Below, one piece after another: positions 10,004-18,313 of a stretch of DNA of 64,000 nucleotides; within the stretch, counting starts at the first letter, position 1, and each line of letters begins with the position of its first letter. Source of the stretch: Pedobacter kyonggii (lineage in GTDB: Bacteria; Bacteroidota; Bacteroidia; Sphingobacteriales; Sphingobacteriaceae). Under the pieces are notes generated by a model. It ran no database searches. It had not been told where the DNA came from and saw only the letters and a program-made list of their open reading frames with translations. The position numbers and the translations under genes are program-made. Location: positions 1-64,000 of the forward strand of contig NZ_SIXF01000011.1 of assembly GCF_004310665.1 (NCBI RefSeq), given 5' to 3'.

Positions 10004-13000
10004 ATGAAAAAGAATTCTATAATTAAAGGAGAACATATTTTTCTGTTGATGTTTCTTTCACTGCTTGTTTTCAGCGAATCTTTGTTTGCGCAGCAGCGTC
10101 AGATCAGCGGAAAAGTGACTTCAGCGGATGGGCTCCCTATACCAGGTGCGGTAGTAAAAGTTAAAGGAAAAACCGGTGGAACCGGAACGGGTAGCGAGGG
10201 TGCGTATACCATTAATGCCCAGGCTGGAGATATACTCCAGATTAGCTCTGTTGGTTTTGTATCTAAAGAAGTGCAGGTTGGACAAAGTGCTACAGTTAAC
10301 ATTAGTTTAGCTGAAGATAAACAGCAACTCGACGAAGTAGTGGTAGTGGGCTACGGTGTTCAGCAAAAGAAACTGGTAACCGGTGCCACAGTTCAGGTTA
10401 AAGGAGAAACGCTGCAAAAGCAAAGTACTACTAACGCATTGCAAGGCTTACAGGGACAAACTCCAGGTGTACAGATCACATCTACTTCCGGTCAGCCAGG
10501 CGAAAACATCAAGGTAACCATAAGGGGTTTAGGTACCATTGGCAATGCATCGCCGCTATATGTTGTGGATGGCGTGCTTACAGGTGATATCACTTATTTA
10601 AATTCATCAGATATCGAATCGATCGATGTTCTAAAAGATGCTGCATCTGCGGCTATTTATGGTTCTCAGGCGGCTAATGGTGTTGTGTTGGTTACTACAC
10701 GGCAAGGTAAACGTGGGCAGAAAGGGCAGATTACTTTTGATGCTTACGCAGGCGTACAAAATGTTGCAAAAAAATTAGAATTGCTCGATGCTTCGCAATA
10801 CGCAGCTATGATGAGCGAGGCTGCTGTAAACGGCGGGAAGCAGCCACTATTTACTAATGATGAAATAAAAGCTTTTGGCAAAGGTACAAATTGGATGGAC
10901 GAGATGTTTGTAGACAATGCACTCACACAAAATTATGCACTTGGCGCATCTGGTGCATCTGAAGCTTCAGTTTATTCATTAGGTTTATCCTATACCGGGC
11001 AGGAAGGTATTGTGGGGGGTAAAGGCCTGTCCAATTACCAGCGCTACAGCTTTAAAATCAATTCTGAACATAACTTTTACAAAGATATCATCAAAATTGG
11101 TCAGCACCTTACCTACACAGATATTAATAATAACGGTATAAGTGTTGGTAATCAGTATAATAACACTTTATGTGGAGCATTTAGTGCCAGCCCATTTTTG
11201 AAGATGTATGATGAGAATGGAAACTTCTTCGATAACAGCAAGTCTACATGGAATAATGCTGAGGCAAATCCTTATGCATCGATGGTATATAACAGCCAGA
11301 ACAAAAATAATACTCAGCGTATACTTGGTGATATTTATATGGTAATTGAACCGGTTAAAAATCTGAAATTCAGAACCAGTTTAGGTATGGATTATAGTGC
11401 AGGCGAAAGTCGTTCTTATACCCCTGTCTACAGCCTTTCGGTTTACACTTATAACCTTGTTAACAAAGCCAGCCAGTCGATGAATAAAGGTAAATCACTG
11501 ATCTGGGATAATTTGTTGAGCTATAAATTTACGTTAAGTAATGACCATACTTTTGAAGCTATGGTAGGAAGTTCTGCATATCGTGCAGATGGTTCTAGTA
11601 TTTTTGGAACCAATACAAATTTGATTGCTGATAATTTTGATTATGCCTGGCTAAGTAACGCAACGGGTAAAAACATAGCGGGTATCACTATTGGGGGTAG
11701 ACCTAACGATCCGGATCGCAGGTTATCTTATTTTGGTAGGTTAAATTATAATTACAAAGAAAAATATTTATTAAATGCCACTTTCAGAGCAGATGGTTCT
11801 TCACGTTTTGGCCCGGCAAACCGCTGGGGGTATTTCCCTTCTGTTTCCGCAGGCTGGGTAGTAACAAATGAGAATTTTATGCAGGGACAAAAGGATTGGT
11901 TAGACTTTCTTAAGGTCCGTGCCAGCTGGGGGCAGGTTGGAAGTCAGAATATAGATGCGTTTCAATATCTGGCACCAATTAAGCTAAATAATACAAATTA
12001 TATTTTTGGTCCTGATGAGGGTGTACTTACTCCTGGCGGCTACCAAGAAAGAATTAGTAATCCCGCAGTGAAATGGGAAACCTCAGAACAGACCAATATC
12101 GGATTTGATGCTAATTTTTTGCAGGGCAAATTTGCGTTGAATTTCGACTGGTATAATAAAACGACTAAAGATTGGTTAATAGCTGTACCGATTCTGGCCA
12201 CAGCTGGCGCCAATCCTCCTTTTATTAATGGTGGTAATGTGAAAAATACAGGTATAGAACTGGCCCTTACTTATAAAAACAAGGTGGGTGGATTTAATTA
12301 TTCTGTTGGAGTTAATGGCGCTTATAATAAGAACAAAGTTGAAAATATTCCTACTTCCGATGAAATTATTCACGGTGGTGAGAATGAATTGTTCAACAAT
12401 GCACTTGAGTTCTATCGTGCTCAGACCGGATTCCCAATTGGCTATTTCTGGGGGTTAAAAACAGCGGGCATTTTTCAGAATGAAGCCGAGGTTCAAAATT
12501 ACAGATCTGCCAATGGTAAGGTAATACAACCAACCGCTGCTCCCGGAGACGTTAAGTACGTAGATATTAATGGAGATGGTATGATAGATAATCTGGATAG
12601 AGGCATGATTGGTAATCCGAATCCGAATTATACATTTGGTATCACACTTTCGGGTGATTACAAAGGCTTCGATTTTTCTGTTGTAGCTTCTGGAGTTGCC
12701 GGAAATGATATTGTTCAATCCTACAGAAATCCGTCTAGTCAGTTTGGTAATTATACCACCCGGATACTCGATAGATGGCACGGAGAGGGCTCATCGAACA
12801 CCATTCCGCGTTTAACTGAAGACAACCGGAATTGGAGTAATTTCTCTGATCTGTATATTCAAAAAGGTGATTTTTTAAGGATCAGCAACATCACTGTTGG
12901 TTATGATCTTGGCAAGGTATTTAAAAAGAGCTACCTGAAACAGGTAAGGTTATATGCTGCTGCATTAAACGTTTACACCTTTACAAAATACGATGGAATG

Positions 13001-13105
13001 GACCCAGAGATAGGTTATGGTACCCAAGGATTCGCGTCTGGTATAGACTTGGGTTATTACCCAAGACCAAGAACATTCATGATAGGAGCCAATCTTAAGT
13101 TTTAA
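10004..13105 (+). CDS. SusC-family TonB-dependent outer-membrane transporter (PUL 1)
   Basis: This 1033-residue protein imports oligosaccharides through the outer membrane with its SusD partner. After a signal peptide (about 1-29, ending LFAQQ) comes a carboxypeptidase-regulatory-like domain (ISGKVTSADGLPIPGAVVKV, about 33-105). The TonB box region DEVVVVGYG, the plug with the SusC signature (VLKDAASAAIYGSQAANGVVLVTT) and a 22-strand barrel follow. The C-terminus ends in an aromatic beta strand (RTFMIGANLKF), typical for barrel insertion. No STN domain is present, so it probably does not signal through an anti-sigma factor; control is expected from the HTCS. The gene starts 57 bp after the GH31 gene and 18 bp before susD. 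Confidence 0.96.
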   Translation: MKKNSIIKGEHIFLLMFLSLLVFSESLFAQQRQISGKVTSADGLPIPGAVVKVKGKTGGTGTGSEGAYTINAQAGDILQISSVGFVSKEVQVGQSATVNISLAEDKQQLDEVVVVGYGVQQKKLVTGATVQVKGETLQKQSTTNALQGLQGQTPGVQITSTSGQPGENIKVTIRGLGTIGNASPLYVVDGVLTGDITYLNSSDIESIDVLKDAASAAIYGSQAANGVVLVTTRQGKRGQKGQITFDAYAGVQNVAKKLELLDASQYAAMMSEAAVNGGKQPLFTNDEIKAFGKGTNWMDEMFVDNALTQNYALGASGASEASVYSLGLSYTGQEGIVGGKGLSNYQRYSFKINSEHNFYKDIIKIGQHLTYTDINNNGISVGNQYNNTLCGAFSASPFLKMYDENGNFFDNSKSTWNNAEANPYASMVYNSQNKNNTQRILGDIYMVIEPVKNLKFRTSLGMDYSAGESRSYTPVYSLSVYTYNLVNKASQSMNKGKSLIWDNLLSYKFTLSNDHTFEAMVGSSAYRADGSSIFGTNTNLIADNFDYAWLSNATGKNIAGITIGGRPNDPDRRLSYFGRLNYNYKEKYLLNATFRADGSSRFGPANRWGYFPSVSAGWVVTNENFMQGQKDWLDFLKVRASWGQVGSQNIDAFQYLAPIKLNNTNYIFGPDEGVLTPGGYQERISNPAVKWETSEQTNIGFDANFLQGKFALNFDWYNKTTKDWLIAVPILATAGANPPFINGGNVKNTGIELALTYKNKVGGFNYSVGVNGAYNKNKVENIPTSDEIIHGGENELFNNALEFYRAQTGFPIGYFWGLKTAGIFQNEAEVQNYRSANGKVIQPTAAPGDVKYVDINGDGMIDNLDRGMIGNPNPNYTFGITLSGDYKGFDFSVVASGVAGNDIVQSYRNPSSQFGNYTTRILDRWHGEGSSNTIPRLTEDNRNWSNFSDLYIQKGDFLRISNITVGYDLGKVFKKSYLKQVRLYAAALNVYTFTKYDGMDPEIGYGTQGFASGIDLGYYPRPRTFMIGANLKF

Positions 13106-13123
13106 CTACAAGATCATAAAAAT

Positions 13124-14716
13124 ATGAAAGCTATAAAAATATATGCTTTTGCACTAAGCCTTTTATCTTTAGGCGCCTGCAAAAAAAGTTTTCTGGATAC
13201 TGAGCAAGTGACAGCAGTAACAGATCAAAATTTTTACAAAACACCAAAAGATGCATTTACTGCACTTGTTGGTTGTTATGATGGATTACAGGTGGTGTGG
13301 TCTGAGGGGATTGCTTTGCCTGTCGCAGCCGAAGTAATGTCGGACAATACTTTTGGTGCAACCGGAAATTCTGATGGTTTTGGTTACCAGATGATTGATG
13401 AATTTGATAAGTCGCGTTCACCATCAGATCAAAATTTATATAATCGAAACTGGGTTTTGTATTATAGAGCGCTGTTTCGCTGCAATGTGCTATTGGGTAA
13501 ACTAGATCAGATAGAATGGGGTAGTGATACCCAGTTAAGAAAAACATACGAATCTGAGGCCCGCTTTCTGCGTGCTTACCTGCTATTTGATATGGTTAGA
13601 CTTTGGGGTAACATTCCATTGTTAACGGCTCCATCTACCGAAAATTTACCACAAAGTAATCCAGATGAAGTTTATAAGGTAATTGCTGACGATCTTAAAT
13701 TCGCTGCAGTAAATTTACCGGAAGTTGCTTACCCGGCTCAGGCTGTAGCCAATCATGGTAGGGTTACCAGATATGCTGCTGAAGCCCTGATAGGTCGCGT
13801 ATTCCTGTTTTACACTGGTTACTATGCAAAGGCAGATTTAGTTGGTCTTGTATCTAAATCAGAAGCTCTTGCATATCTTGAAGATGTAATTACAAAAGGT
13901 GGATATGGTTTAATTGAGGATTTTGCCAACTTATGGCCTGCTGCATCACCAACAGCTTATGCAGGTGAAGATAATAAGGAAACCATTTTTGCAATAAAAT
14001 ATACTTATACAAGTGATTATGATGGCAATACCGATGGCAACCATTGGATGATAATGACAGGTATCCGTGAGCAGGCACTTTACCCGTATGGAAACGGATG
14101 GGGTGCTGAAACAGTAAACCCTAAACTATGGAATGCATATCTGCCAACTGATACAAGAAGAGTAGGCTCTATCATTTCTATTGCCGACGAAAAACTCCCC
14201 TTCACCAATCAAAAAGGTCAAAGAGAATATACCGGTTACTATGTAAAAAAATACAGCCCAATGATCGGTTTAGATGGCAAACCTCTACCAGAGGCACATG
14301 GTAATACCAACTTCCAGATTGGTCAGTTCCAGGATTATGTATCTATCCGTTATGCCGATGTATTATTGATGGCAGCAGAGTTGGGAAGTGGAAATGCCCA
14401 AAGCTATTTTGATGCTGTTAGGCAGCGTGCATATAAGGATGCATTTATACCGCTTGCAATAAGCCAGGCTAACATCATTAAAGAACGCAGACTGGAATTT
14501 GCTTTCGAAGGAATACGCTATTATGATTTACTGCGTCAGGGAATAGACAAAGCGGCCCAGGAAATTGCCGAAACTTCAACCGTATCAAATGGTGGTGTAA
14601 GTGCAGAGAAAAAAATATCTGCCGCAAATATCATTGCTACAAAAGGTTTGCAGCAAATACCATATACCCAGATCGGTCTTTCTAATGGAACGTTAAAACA
14701 AAATGCAGGCTGGTAA
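13124..14716 (+). CDS. SusD/RagB-family glycan-binding lipoprotein (PUL 1)
   Basis: This 530-residue surface lipoprotein forms the lid on the SusC barrel. A lipobox (LSLGAC, Cys about residue 19) is followed by KKSFLDTEQ, the usual start of mature SusD proteins. TPR-like helices (ARFLRAYLLFDMVRLWGNIPL) and the C-terminal RagB/SusD part (RYADVLLMAAELGSGNA, ERRLEFAFEGIRYYDLLRQG) are clear. It sits 18 bp after susC and is translationally close to the lipoprotein gene behind it. The length is normal for the family. Confidence 0.95.
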   Translation: MKAIKIYAFALSLLSLGACKKSFLDTEQVTAVTDQNFYKTPKDAFTALVGCYDGLQVVWSEGIALPVAAEVMSDNTFGATGNSDGFGYQMIDEFDKSRSPSDQNLYNRNWVLYYRALFRCNVLLGKLDQIEWGSDTQLRKTYESEARFLRAYLLFDMVRLWGNIPLLTAPSTENLPQSNPDEVYKVIADDLKFAAVNLPEVAYPAQAVANHGRVTRYAAEALIGRVFLFYTGYYAKADLVGLVSKSEALAYLEDVITKGGYGLIEDFANLWPAASPTAYAGEDNKETIFAIKYTYTSDYDGNTDGNHWMIMTGIREQALYPYGNGWGAETVNPKLWNAYLPTDTRRVGSIISIADEKLPFTNQKGQREYTGYYVKKYSPMIGLDGKPLPEAHGNTNFQIGQFQDYVSIRYADVLLMAAELGSGNAQSYFDAVRQRAYKDAFIPLAISQANIIKERRLEFAFEGIRYYDLLRQGIDKAAQEIAETSTVSNGGVSAEKKISAANIIATKGLQQIPYTQIGLSNGTLKQNAGW

Positions 14717-14744
14717 CAGATCATCTATTTTAATTATTAAAGAA

Positions 14745-15638
14745 ATGAAACTATATATAAAAATATTTGCAATGCTGATGCTGCCTTTGCTGTTCAGTGC
14801 TTGCAAAAAAAATGAGCACAGTCTCGATAGGACGCTCGATAAATCAGAAATCCAATATACGGTAACCCAGGATCTGCAGGCCGATGCCGGTGGAAATACT
14901 GTAATTCTTAAAAATGCCACCCCCGGGACTATATCCATGTGGGATTATGGAACAGGAACCTCCAGAAGGATGATAGATACGGTTAAATTTGCCTTTAAAG
15001 GAGATTATGTGATTAAATTTTCTGTACTCAGCGGAGGATTAGAAGTGAAGATGGATTCTGTAGTCGTAAAAGTTACACAAGATAATTTGAACTACGTGGA
15101 CGACCCACTTTGGATAGCACTTACTGGCGGTGTGGGTAAGGAGAAAGAATGGGTATTGGATACGGAAGGTGTTTATTTTGCAGGGCCTTTTGCATTTTAT
15201 GGAGTAAATATTGGTTGGCTTAAAGACGGTGGTCCATGGGGTTCCAATACCACAGGATGCTATGGTGCCGATTGCTGGAATTGGGGTCCGGGACTTGCCG
15301 ACATCTATCCAAATATGATGGCCAAAGGTGATTATGGGGTAATGACCTTTGGATTAAAAGGAACTGCTTCTTTTAAAGCCGTTAAGCCTATGGAAAATGG
15401 AATTATACAAAATGGAACTTTCTTTTTAAATGTGAATTCGAAAATGTTAACCATTAATTCGGGTTCAATCCTTAGAGGATATAAACCTGCAAAGAATGGA
15501 ATTACAGGAATAAGTAACTGGACAAACTATAAGATCTTATCTCTTGATGAAAATACACTTCAACTTGGTGTGATTAGAGATAAGGATGTTGATGGCGAAG
15601 GACAAGCAATGCTTTCTTTTAATTTTATAGCAAAGTAA
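14745..15638 (+). CDS. PKD-like surface lipoprotein, SusE-position glycan-binding candidate
   Basis: The last gene of PUL 1 encodes 297 residues from the ATG at 14745. I prefer this start to an in-frame ATG at 14703, which overlaps susD and would bury the lipobox. The signal peptide MKLYIKIFAMLMLPLLFSAC gives a lipoprotein. A beta-sandwich of PKD type follows (FKGDYVIKFSVLSGG, about 85-115). The rest is rich in Trp, Gly and Asn (GCYGADCWNWGPG), as is usual for carbohydrate-binding surface proteins. Position and signal fit a surface glycan-binding protein that recruits substrate for SusC/D. No catalytic motif is visible. Confidence 0.8.
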   Translation: MKLYIKIFAMLMLPLLFSACKKNEHSLDRTLDKSEIQYTVTQDLQADAGGNTVILKNATPGTISMWDYGTGTSRRMIDTVKFAFKGDYVIKFSVLSGGLEVKMDSVVVKVTQDNLNYVDDPLWIALTGGVGKEKEWVLDTEGVYFAGPFAFYGVNIGWLKDGGPWGSNTTGCYGADCWNWGPGLADIYPNMMAKGDYGVMTFGLKGTASFKAVKPMENGIIQNGTFFLNVNSKMLTINSGSILRGYKPAKNGITGISNWTNYKILSLDENTLQLGVIRDKDVDGEGQAMLSFNFIAK

Positions 15639-15654
15639 TCTGCTTTATTGCTTA

Positions 15655-15690
15655 GGCTTCATCTTTATTCAGGTGAAGCCCGAGTTTTTT
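15655..15690 (+). terminator. Rho-independent terminator after PUL 1
   Basis: GGCTTCA (15655-15661) pairs with TGAAGCC (15674-15680) and is followed within a few bases by six T residues (15685-15690). It lies 16 bp after the last PUL 1 gene and fits the end of the operon. Confidence 0.75.
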
Positions 15691-15705
15691 ATGAAAAGAC
15701 ATTTG

Positions 15706-15729
15706 TACACAACAGCTTGTTGTTGTGTA
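15706..15729. repeat. 9-bp perfect inverted repeat downstream of PUL 1
   Basis: TACACAACA (15706-15714) and TGTTGTGTA (15721-15729) are perfect inverted copies around a 6-base loop. There is no T run, so a protein-binding site or a leftover of a mobile sequence is as likely as a terminator. The rest of 15730-15858 holds nothing I recognise. Confidence 0.4.
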
Positions 15730-15858
15730 GTTATTATAAATAGATTTTAAGCCAAACATCGAGATTATAGCCCAGTTTAGCAATTCGTTATAGAAATGAA
15801 TTACGTTATCAAACGCTACGTTAATGATAGCGCTTTTATGTGGGGGTGAAAGCAGGGA

Positions 15859-15970
15859 AGATCCGCTTCCGGATCGTAAATGATGTGCCTGCAGACATCG
15901 GATATTTTGTTGCGGAATGCTGCGGCGGCTGGGGTTTATCCTGTTGAAGGTTAACGCGATTGGGGTGTCA
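15859..15970 (+). pseudogene. Fragment duplicated from the window's first gene
   Basis: About 110 bases match the segment at 170-280 with mostly third-position differences. The translation is IRFRIVNDVPADIGYFVAE, followed by CCGG, as in the gene at 1-330. The match starts abruptly at 15859 and loses its frame to a stop (TGA at about 15945). It is a truncated, diverged copy of the unknown gene. The stretch 15971-16198 has no other recognisable gene. Confidence 0.75.
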
Positions 15971-16198
15971 AATGATATTTAGATAGTAAAAGTAAGATGC
16001 TGAGTTCGAAGAACGGACAAGGAGGTTAGATTTTCGAGCCTGCCATCAACCATCGGCAATATTATATTTTCGTTTTTAATGATAAGCTATTTCTAACAAT
16101 TGCTACCAGCTATATGATAGGTAGTTAGCTTAAAAAAAATAAATTGAAAAGTACTTTGAATTACAAAGTAAATATGTAATTTTGTTAAAAAAATCAAG

Positions 16199-16540
16199 AT
16201 GATGACAGTTCAGGAAAATTTAAGTGAAAAAAAATTGTTTACCCATTTGCTGGTGAAAAGAATGCTGCTTGTTGGCGCAATCGGATTGGTGATGGTCAGT
16301 GTTTTTGTTATTGGAGCTGGAAAAGGTGATCCTGCATGGGGAAGTAACTGGCGTATAAAACCGCTTTTGCTCACGCCTTTGTTTGGTGCGTTTATCGGGC
16401 TGCTTTATGACTTAACTGAGCCACTTAGAAGAATAAAAGGGTGGATAGGTGCGGTCTTTTATGTTTTGAGCATTTTTGCTGTAATGGTTGGGTTGTGGAT
16501 GGGGCTGATACTCGGTCTTAATGGCACGATGTGGGATTGA
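16199..16540 (+). CDS. Small membrane protein of unknown function, three transmembrane segments
   Basis: The 113-residue product has a short polar N-terminus and three hydrophobic segments at about 28-46 (LLVGAIGLVMVSVFVIGAG), 58-75 (LLTPLFGAFIGLLYDLTE) and 84-108 (WIGAVFYVLSIFAVMVGLWMG). A positively charged loop (RRIKG) joins the last two. I do not recognise a characterised family, although similar small proteins occur in Pedobacter-type genomes. Start: ATGATG at 16199; either ATG is possible. It stands alone between the end of PUL 1 and the GntR gene. Confidence 0.65.
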   Translation: MMTVQENLSEKKLFTHLLVKRMLLVGAIGLVMVSVFVIGAGKGDPAWGSNWRIKPLLLTPLFGAFIGLLYDLTEPLRRIKGWIGAVFYVLSIFAVMVGLWMGLILGLNGTMWD

Positions 16541-17158
16541 TTTTCTTTATCGCTGTTCTGAAATGGCATATTTCGATATCTGAACGGATTGATGATATTA
16601 CCGCACTTCATTCTTTGAGGTGCTTAGCGTCTTTGATAATTTCAGGTAAGAGCAAAGATATTGATTTAGATCTTTTCCTAAACTTATTCAGTTGGCGGCA
16701 GACTGGAGTTCTCTTTTTTCTAACTTAGATAATCGCAAGAGCTTAGAGACTTTGTCAATGTATAATTTTGTCCCTAAAATCAAGGACTGCTTAATGATAT
16801 CTGGTATATTTTGGGTAGAAGAGCTAGAGATTCTAAACTCCTTAATGAACTCTTCAGTAGGACTGGAACGTTTTGATAGCTTGTAAAAACTGGACATTAC
16901 TTATTGTAGTATATTAGAAGTGCTTGTTGTCTTGAGAAAAGCAAAGAGGGGGCATTAGTTTTTTTGCTTTTCTCAAATTGCAGACGGATCAAGGCATATG
17001 ATTATGATCCTCAGGCTATCAATCTGTAGCTGATGTCCCGTCAGCAACTTATACCTTCCCTGATCTTGAAGTATCGGCCCCTTAAAATTGTTATATCACG
17101 CAGACGCTTGCTTCCTCAGGTATAGTTACTTTATCTACTGGAAAATTCTGTTCTTTCT
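16541..17158. other. Gene-poor stretch with one doubtful minus-strand frame
   Basis: No confident gene is present. On the minus strand a 69-codon frame (16688-16897) gives a polar, Lys- and Ser-rich peptide ending RLSKLEKRELQSAAN. After its TGA the same frame stays open for about 36 codons, so it may be a decayed gene, but I cannot name a family. A strong inverted repeat lies at 16932-16976. Confidence 0.3.
16932..16976. repeat. Perfect 14-bp inverted repeat (hairpin)
   Basis: TTGAGAAAAGCAAA (16932-16945) is repeated in perfect inversion as TTTGCTTTTCTCAA (16963-16976) around a 17-base G-rich loop. It may be a transcription barrier between the convergent or decayed units here, or the footprint of a small mobile repeat. 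No typical T run follows on the + strand. Confidence 0.6.
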
Positions 17159-17899
17159 TTATTCCCTTCGGCTTTCCACCGTATACACAAAGCTATCAGC
17201 CTTATAATAGCCAAGGTTATATTCTATCGGTCGCTCATCTATATCGTACACGAAACGTTTGCGGAATAAAATAGGGGAGCCAATATTGGTTTCCAGTTTA
17301 GCCGCAATGAATTCGTCGGCCAGCAACGCACTGATTTCCTCTTTTGAAATCATGGCGATAATCCCGTGTGATTTTTCCAGCATCTCGTAGAGCGGTGCTT
17401 TGTAGTCTTCATCGCCTGTAAGCCTTACAATGGGGTGGAAATAGGATTCGAAATATACGAACGGACCTTCCGGACGGCCTCTGAGCCGAACAAGTTTCAG
17501 TATTTTCTTGTCTTCCTTGATCCCAAAAAAGCTGGCTATGCGCTTTTCAGGCATTACCCAGCTCACATGCAGTTCAAAGTTTCTGATCGGAATGCCACGG
17601 GCGCTCATTTCCTGTGAAAAACTCATCCAGTTTTTCGACTTTGAACTTAGCGACTTAGATTCAACAACCCTAGTTCCAACACCTTTTTTCCGGATCAGCA
17701 ATCCATCATAAACCAATTTATTGATTGACTGCCTTAATGTGGTCCGCGAAATGTTCAGGTCTTTTGATAGCTCAACCTCGTTTGGCAAAAGTTTTCCATC
17801 AATATATTCAGGAGATTCAATCAGTTTCCTGAGCAATTCCTCCGCCTGGATATGAAGCGGTACTTGGCTTTTATGATCGATTCTAAGTTTCATAATCAT
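17159..17899 (-). CDS. GntR-family (HutC/UTRA) transcriptional regulator of the mannan PUL
   Basis: This 246-residue repressor-type protein has an N-terminal winged helix (about 5-70, with NEVELSKDLNISRTTLRQ and DGLLIRKKGVGTRV) and a UTRA effector-binding domain (about 95-240, ending RPIEYNLGYYKADSFVY). UTRA regulators usually bind sugar phosphates or related small ligands; mannose-6-phosphate is a reasonable guess from the neighbours, which is inference. The start at 17899 (MIMKLRIDHKSQ) fits the domain start better than an ATG 45 bases upstream, which would put the operator-like palindrome at 17931 inside the coding sequence. It is transcribed divergently from the PUL. Confidence 0.92.
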   Translation of the reverse strand: MIMKLRIDHKSQVPLHIQAEELLRKLIESPEYIDGKLLPNEVELSKDLNISRTTLRQSINKLVYDGLLIRKKGVGTRVVESKSLSSKSKNWMSFSQEMSARGIPIRNFELHVSWVMPEKRIASFFGIKEDKKILKLVRLRGRPEGPFVYFESYFHPIVRLTGDEDYKAPLYEMLEKSHGIIAMISKEEISALLADEFIAAKLETNIGSPILFRKRFVYDIDERPIEYNLGYYKADSFVYTVESRRE

Positions 17900-17930
17900 G
17901 ACAATATTAAAAAAAAAATATCTTTTTAAA

Positions 17931-17946
17931 GTATGTGTATACATAT
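17931..17946. promoter_or_regulatory. Operator-like palindrome upstream of the GntR gene
   Basis: GTATGTGTATACATAT is a 16-bp imperfect palindrome (6 of 8 positions matched) lying 32 bases before the GntR start. It resembles the perfect palindrome GTATGTACATAC at 18042-18053 on the other side of the intergenic region. The pair suggests autoregulation plus control of the divergent PUL by this GntR protein. Confidence 0.5.
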
Positions 17947-18011
17947 TTTAGTTTGTTTAGCTTCTTTCAGTTCTGTAAGGCAGCTTTTATTGGGAAAAAA
18001 ATTAAAAAATA

Positions 18012-18053
18012 TTTGGATAATAATTTTTTAACAATACATTTGTATGTACATAC
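18012..18053 (+). promoter_or_regulatory. Bacteroidota promoter overlapped by a perfect palindromic operator
   Basis: TTTG (18012-18015), a spacer of 19 bases and TACATTTG (18035-18042) match the Bacteroidota -33/-7 consensus TTTG-N19-TAnnTTTG. The 12-bp perfect palindrome GTATGTACATAC (18042-18053) starts at the last base of the -7 box, where a bound repressor would block transcription start. It lies about 260 bases upstream of the first PUL 2 gene, leaving a long leader. Confidence 0.65.
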
Positions 18054-18313
18054 TAATGAATGTATAGTCTAACCAGATTTTAATATGCTTCAAAACGATA
18101 TCAATCTTGATTGTTTGCAAAACCAGTGTCAGGCAGCTTGGATAGATTAAACAATGGAGATGAAAATAACAGATTTCTTGCCAGCATCAATGCCATCATT
18201 TATCCATCAATCATTACCAATAAGATTGTAAATGCAGGTCAGGAATACAGAATACATACAATTAAAACATGCAAAAGGATCATTTTGACAATTCCCCAAT
18301 TTTAAACACCACT

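Noticed and set aside
12455-12781. 108-codon minus-strand open frame inside susC
   Set aside because: It is antisense to strongly conserved SusC coding sequence and looks like a chance frame.
18111-18305. 64-codon frame in the leader of PUL 2
   Set aside because: It overlaps the start of the isomerase gene and has no recognisable features; it is treated as untranslated leader.
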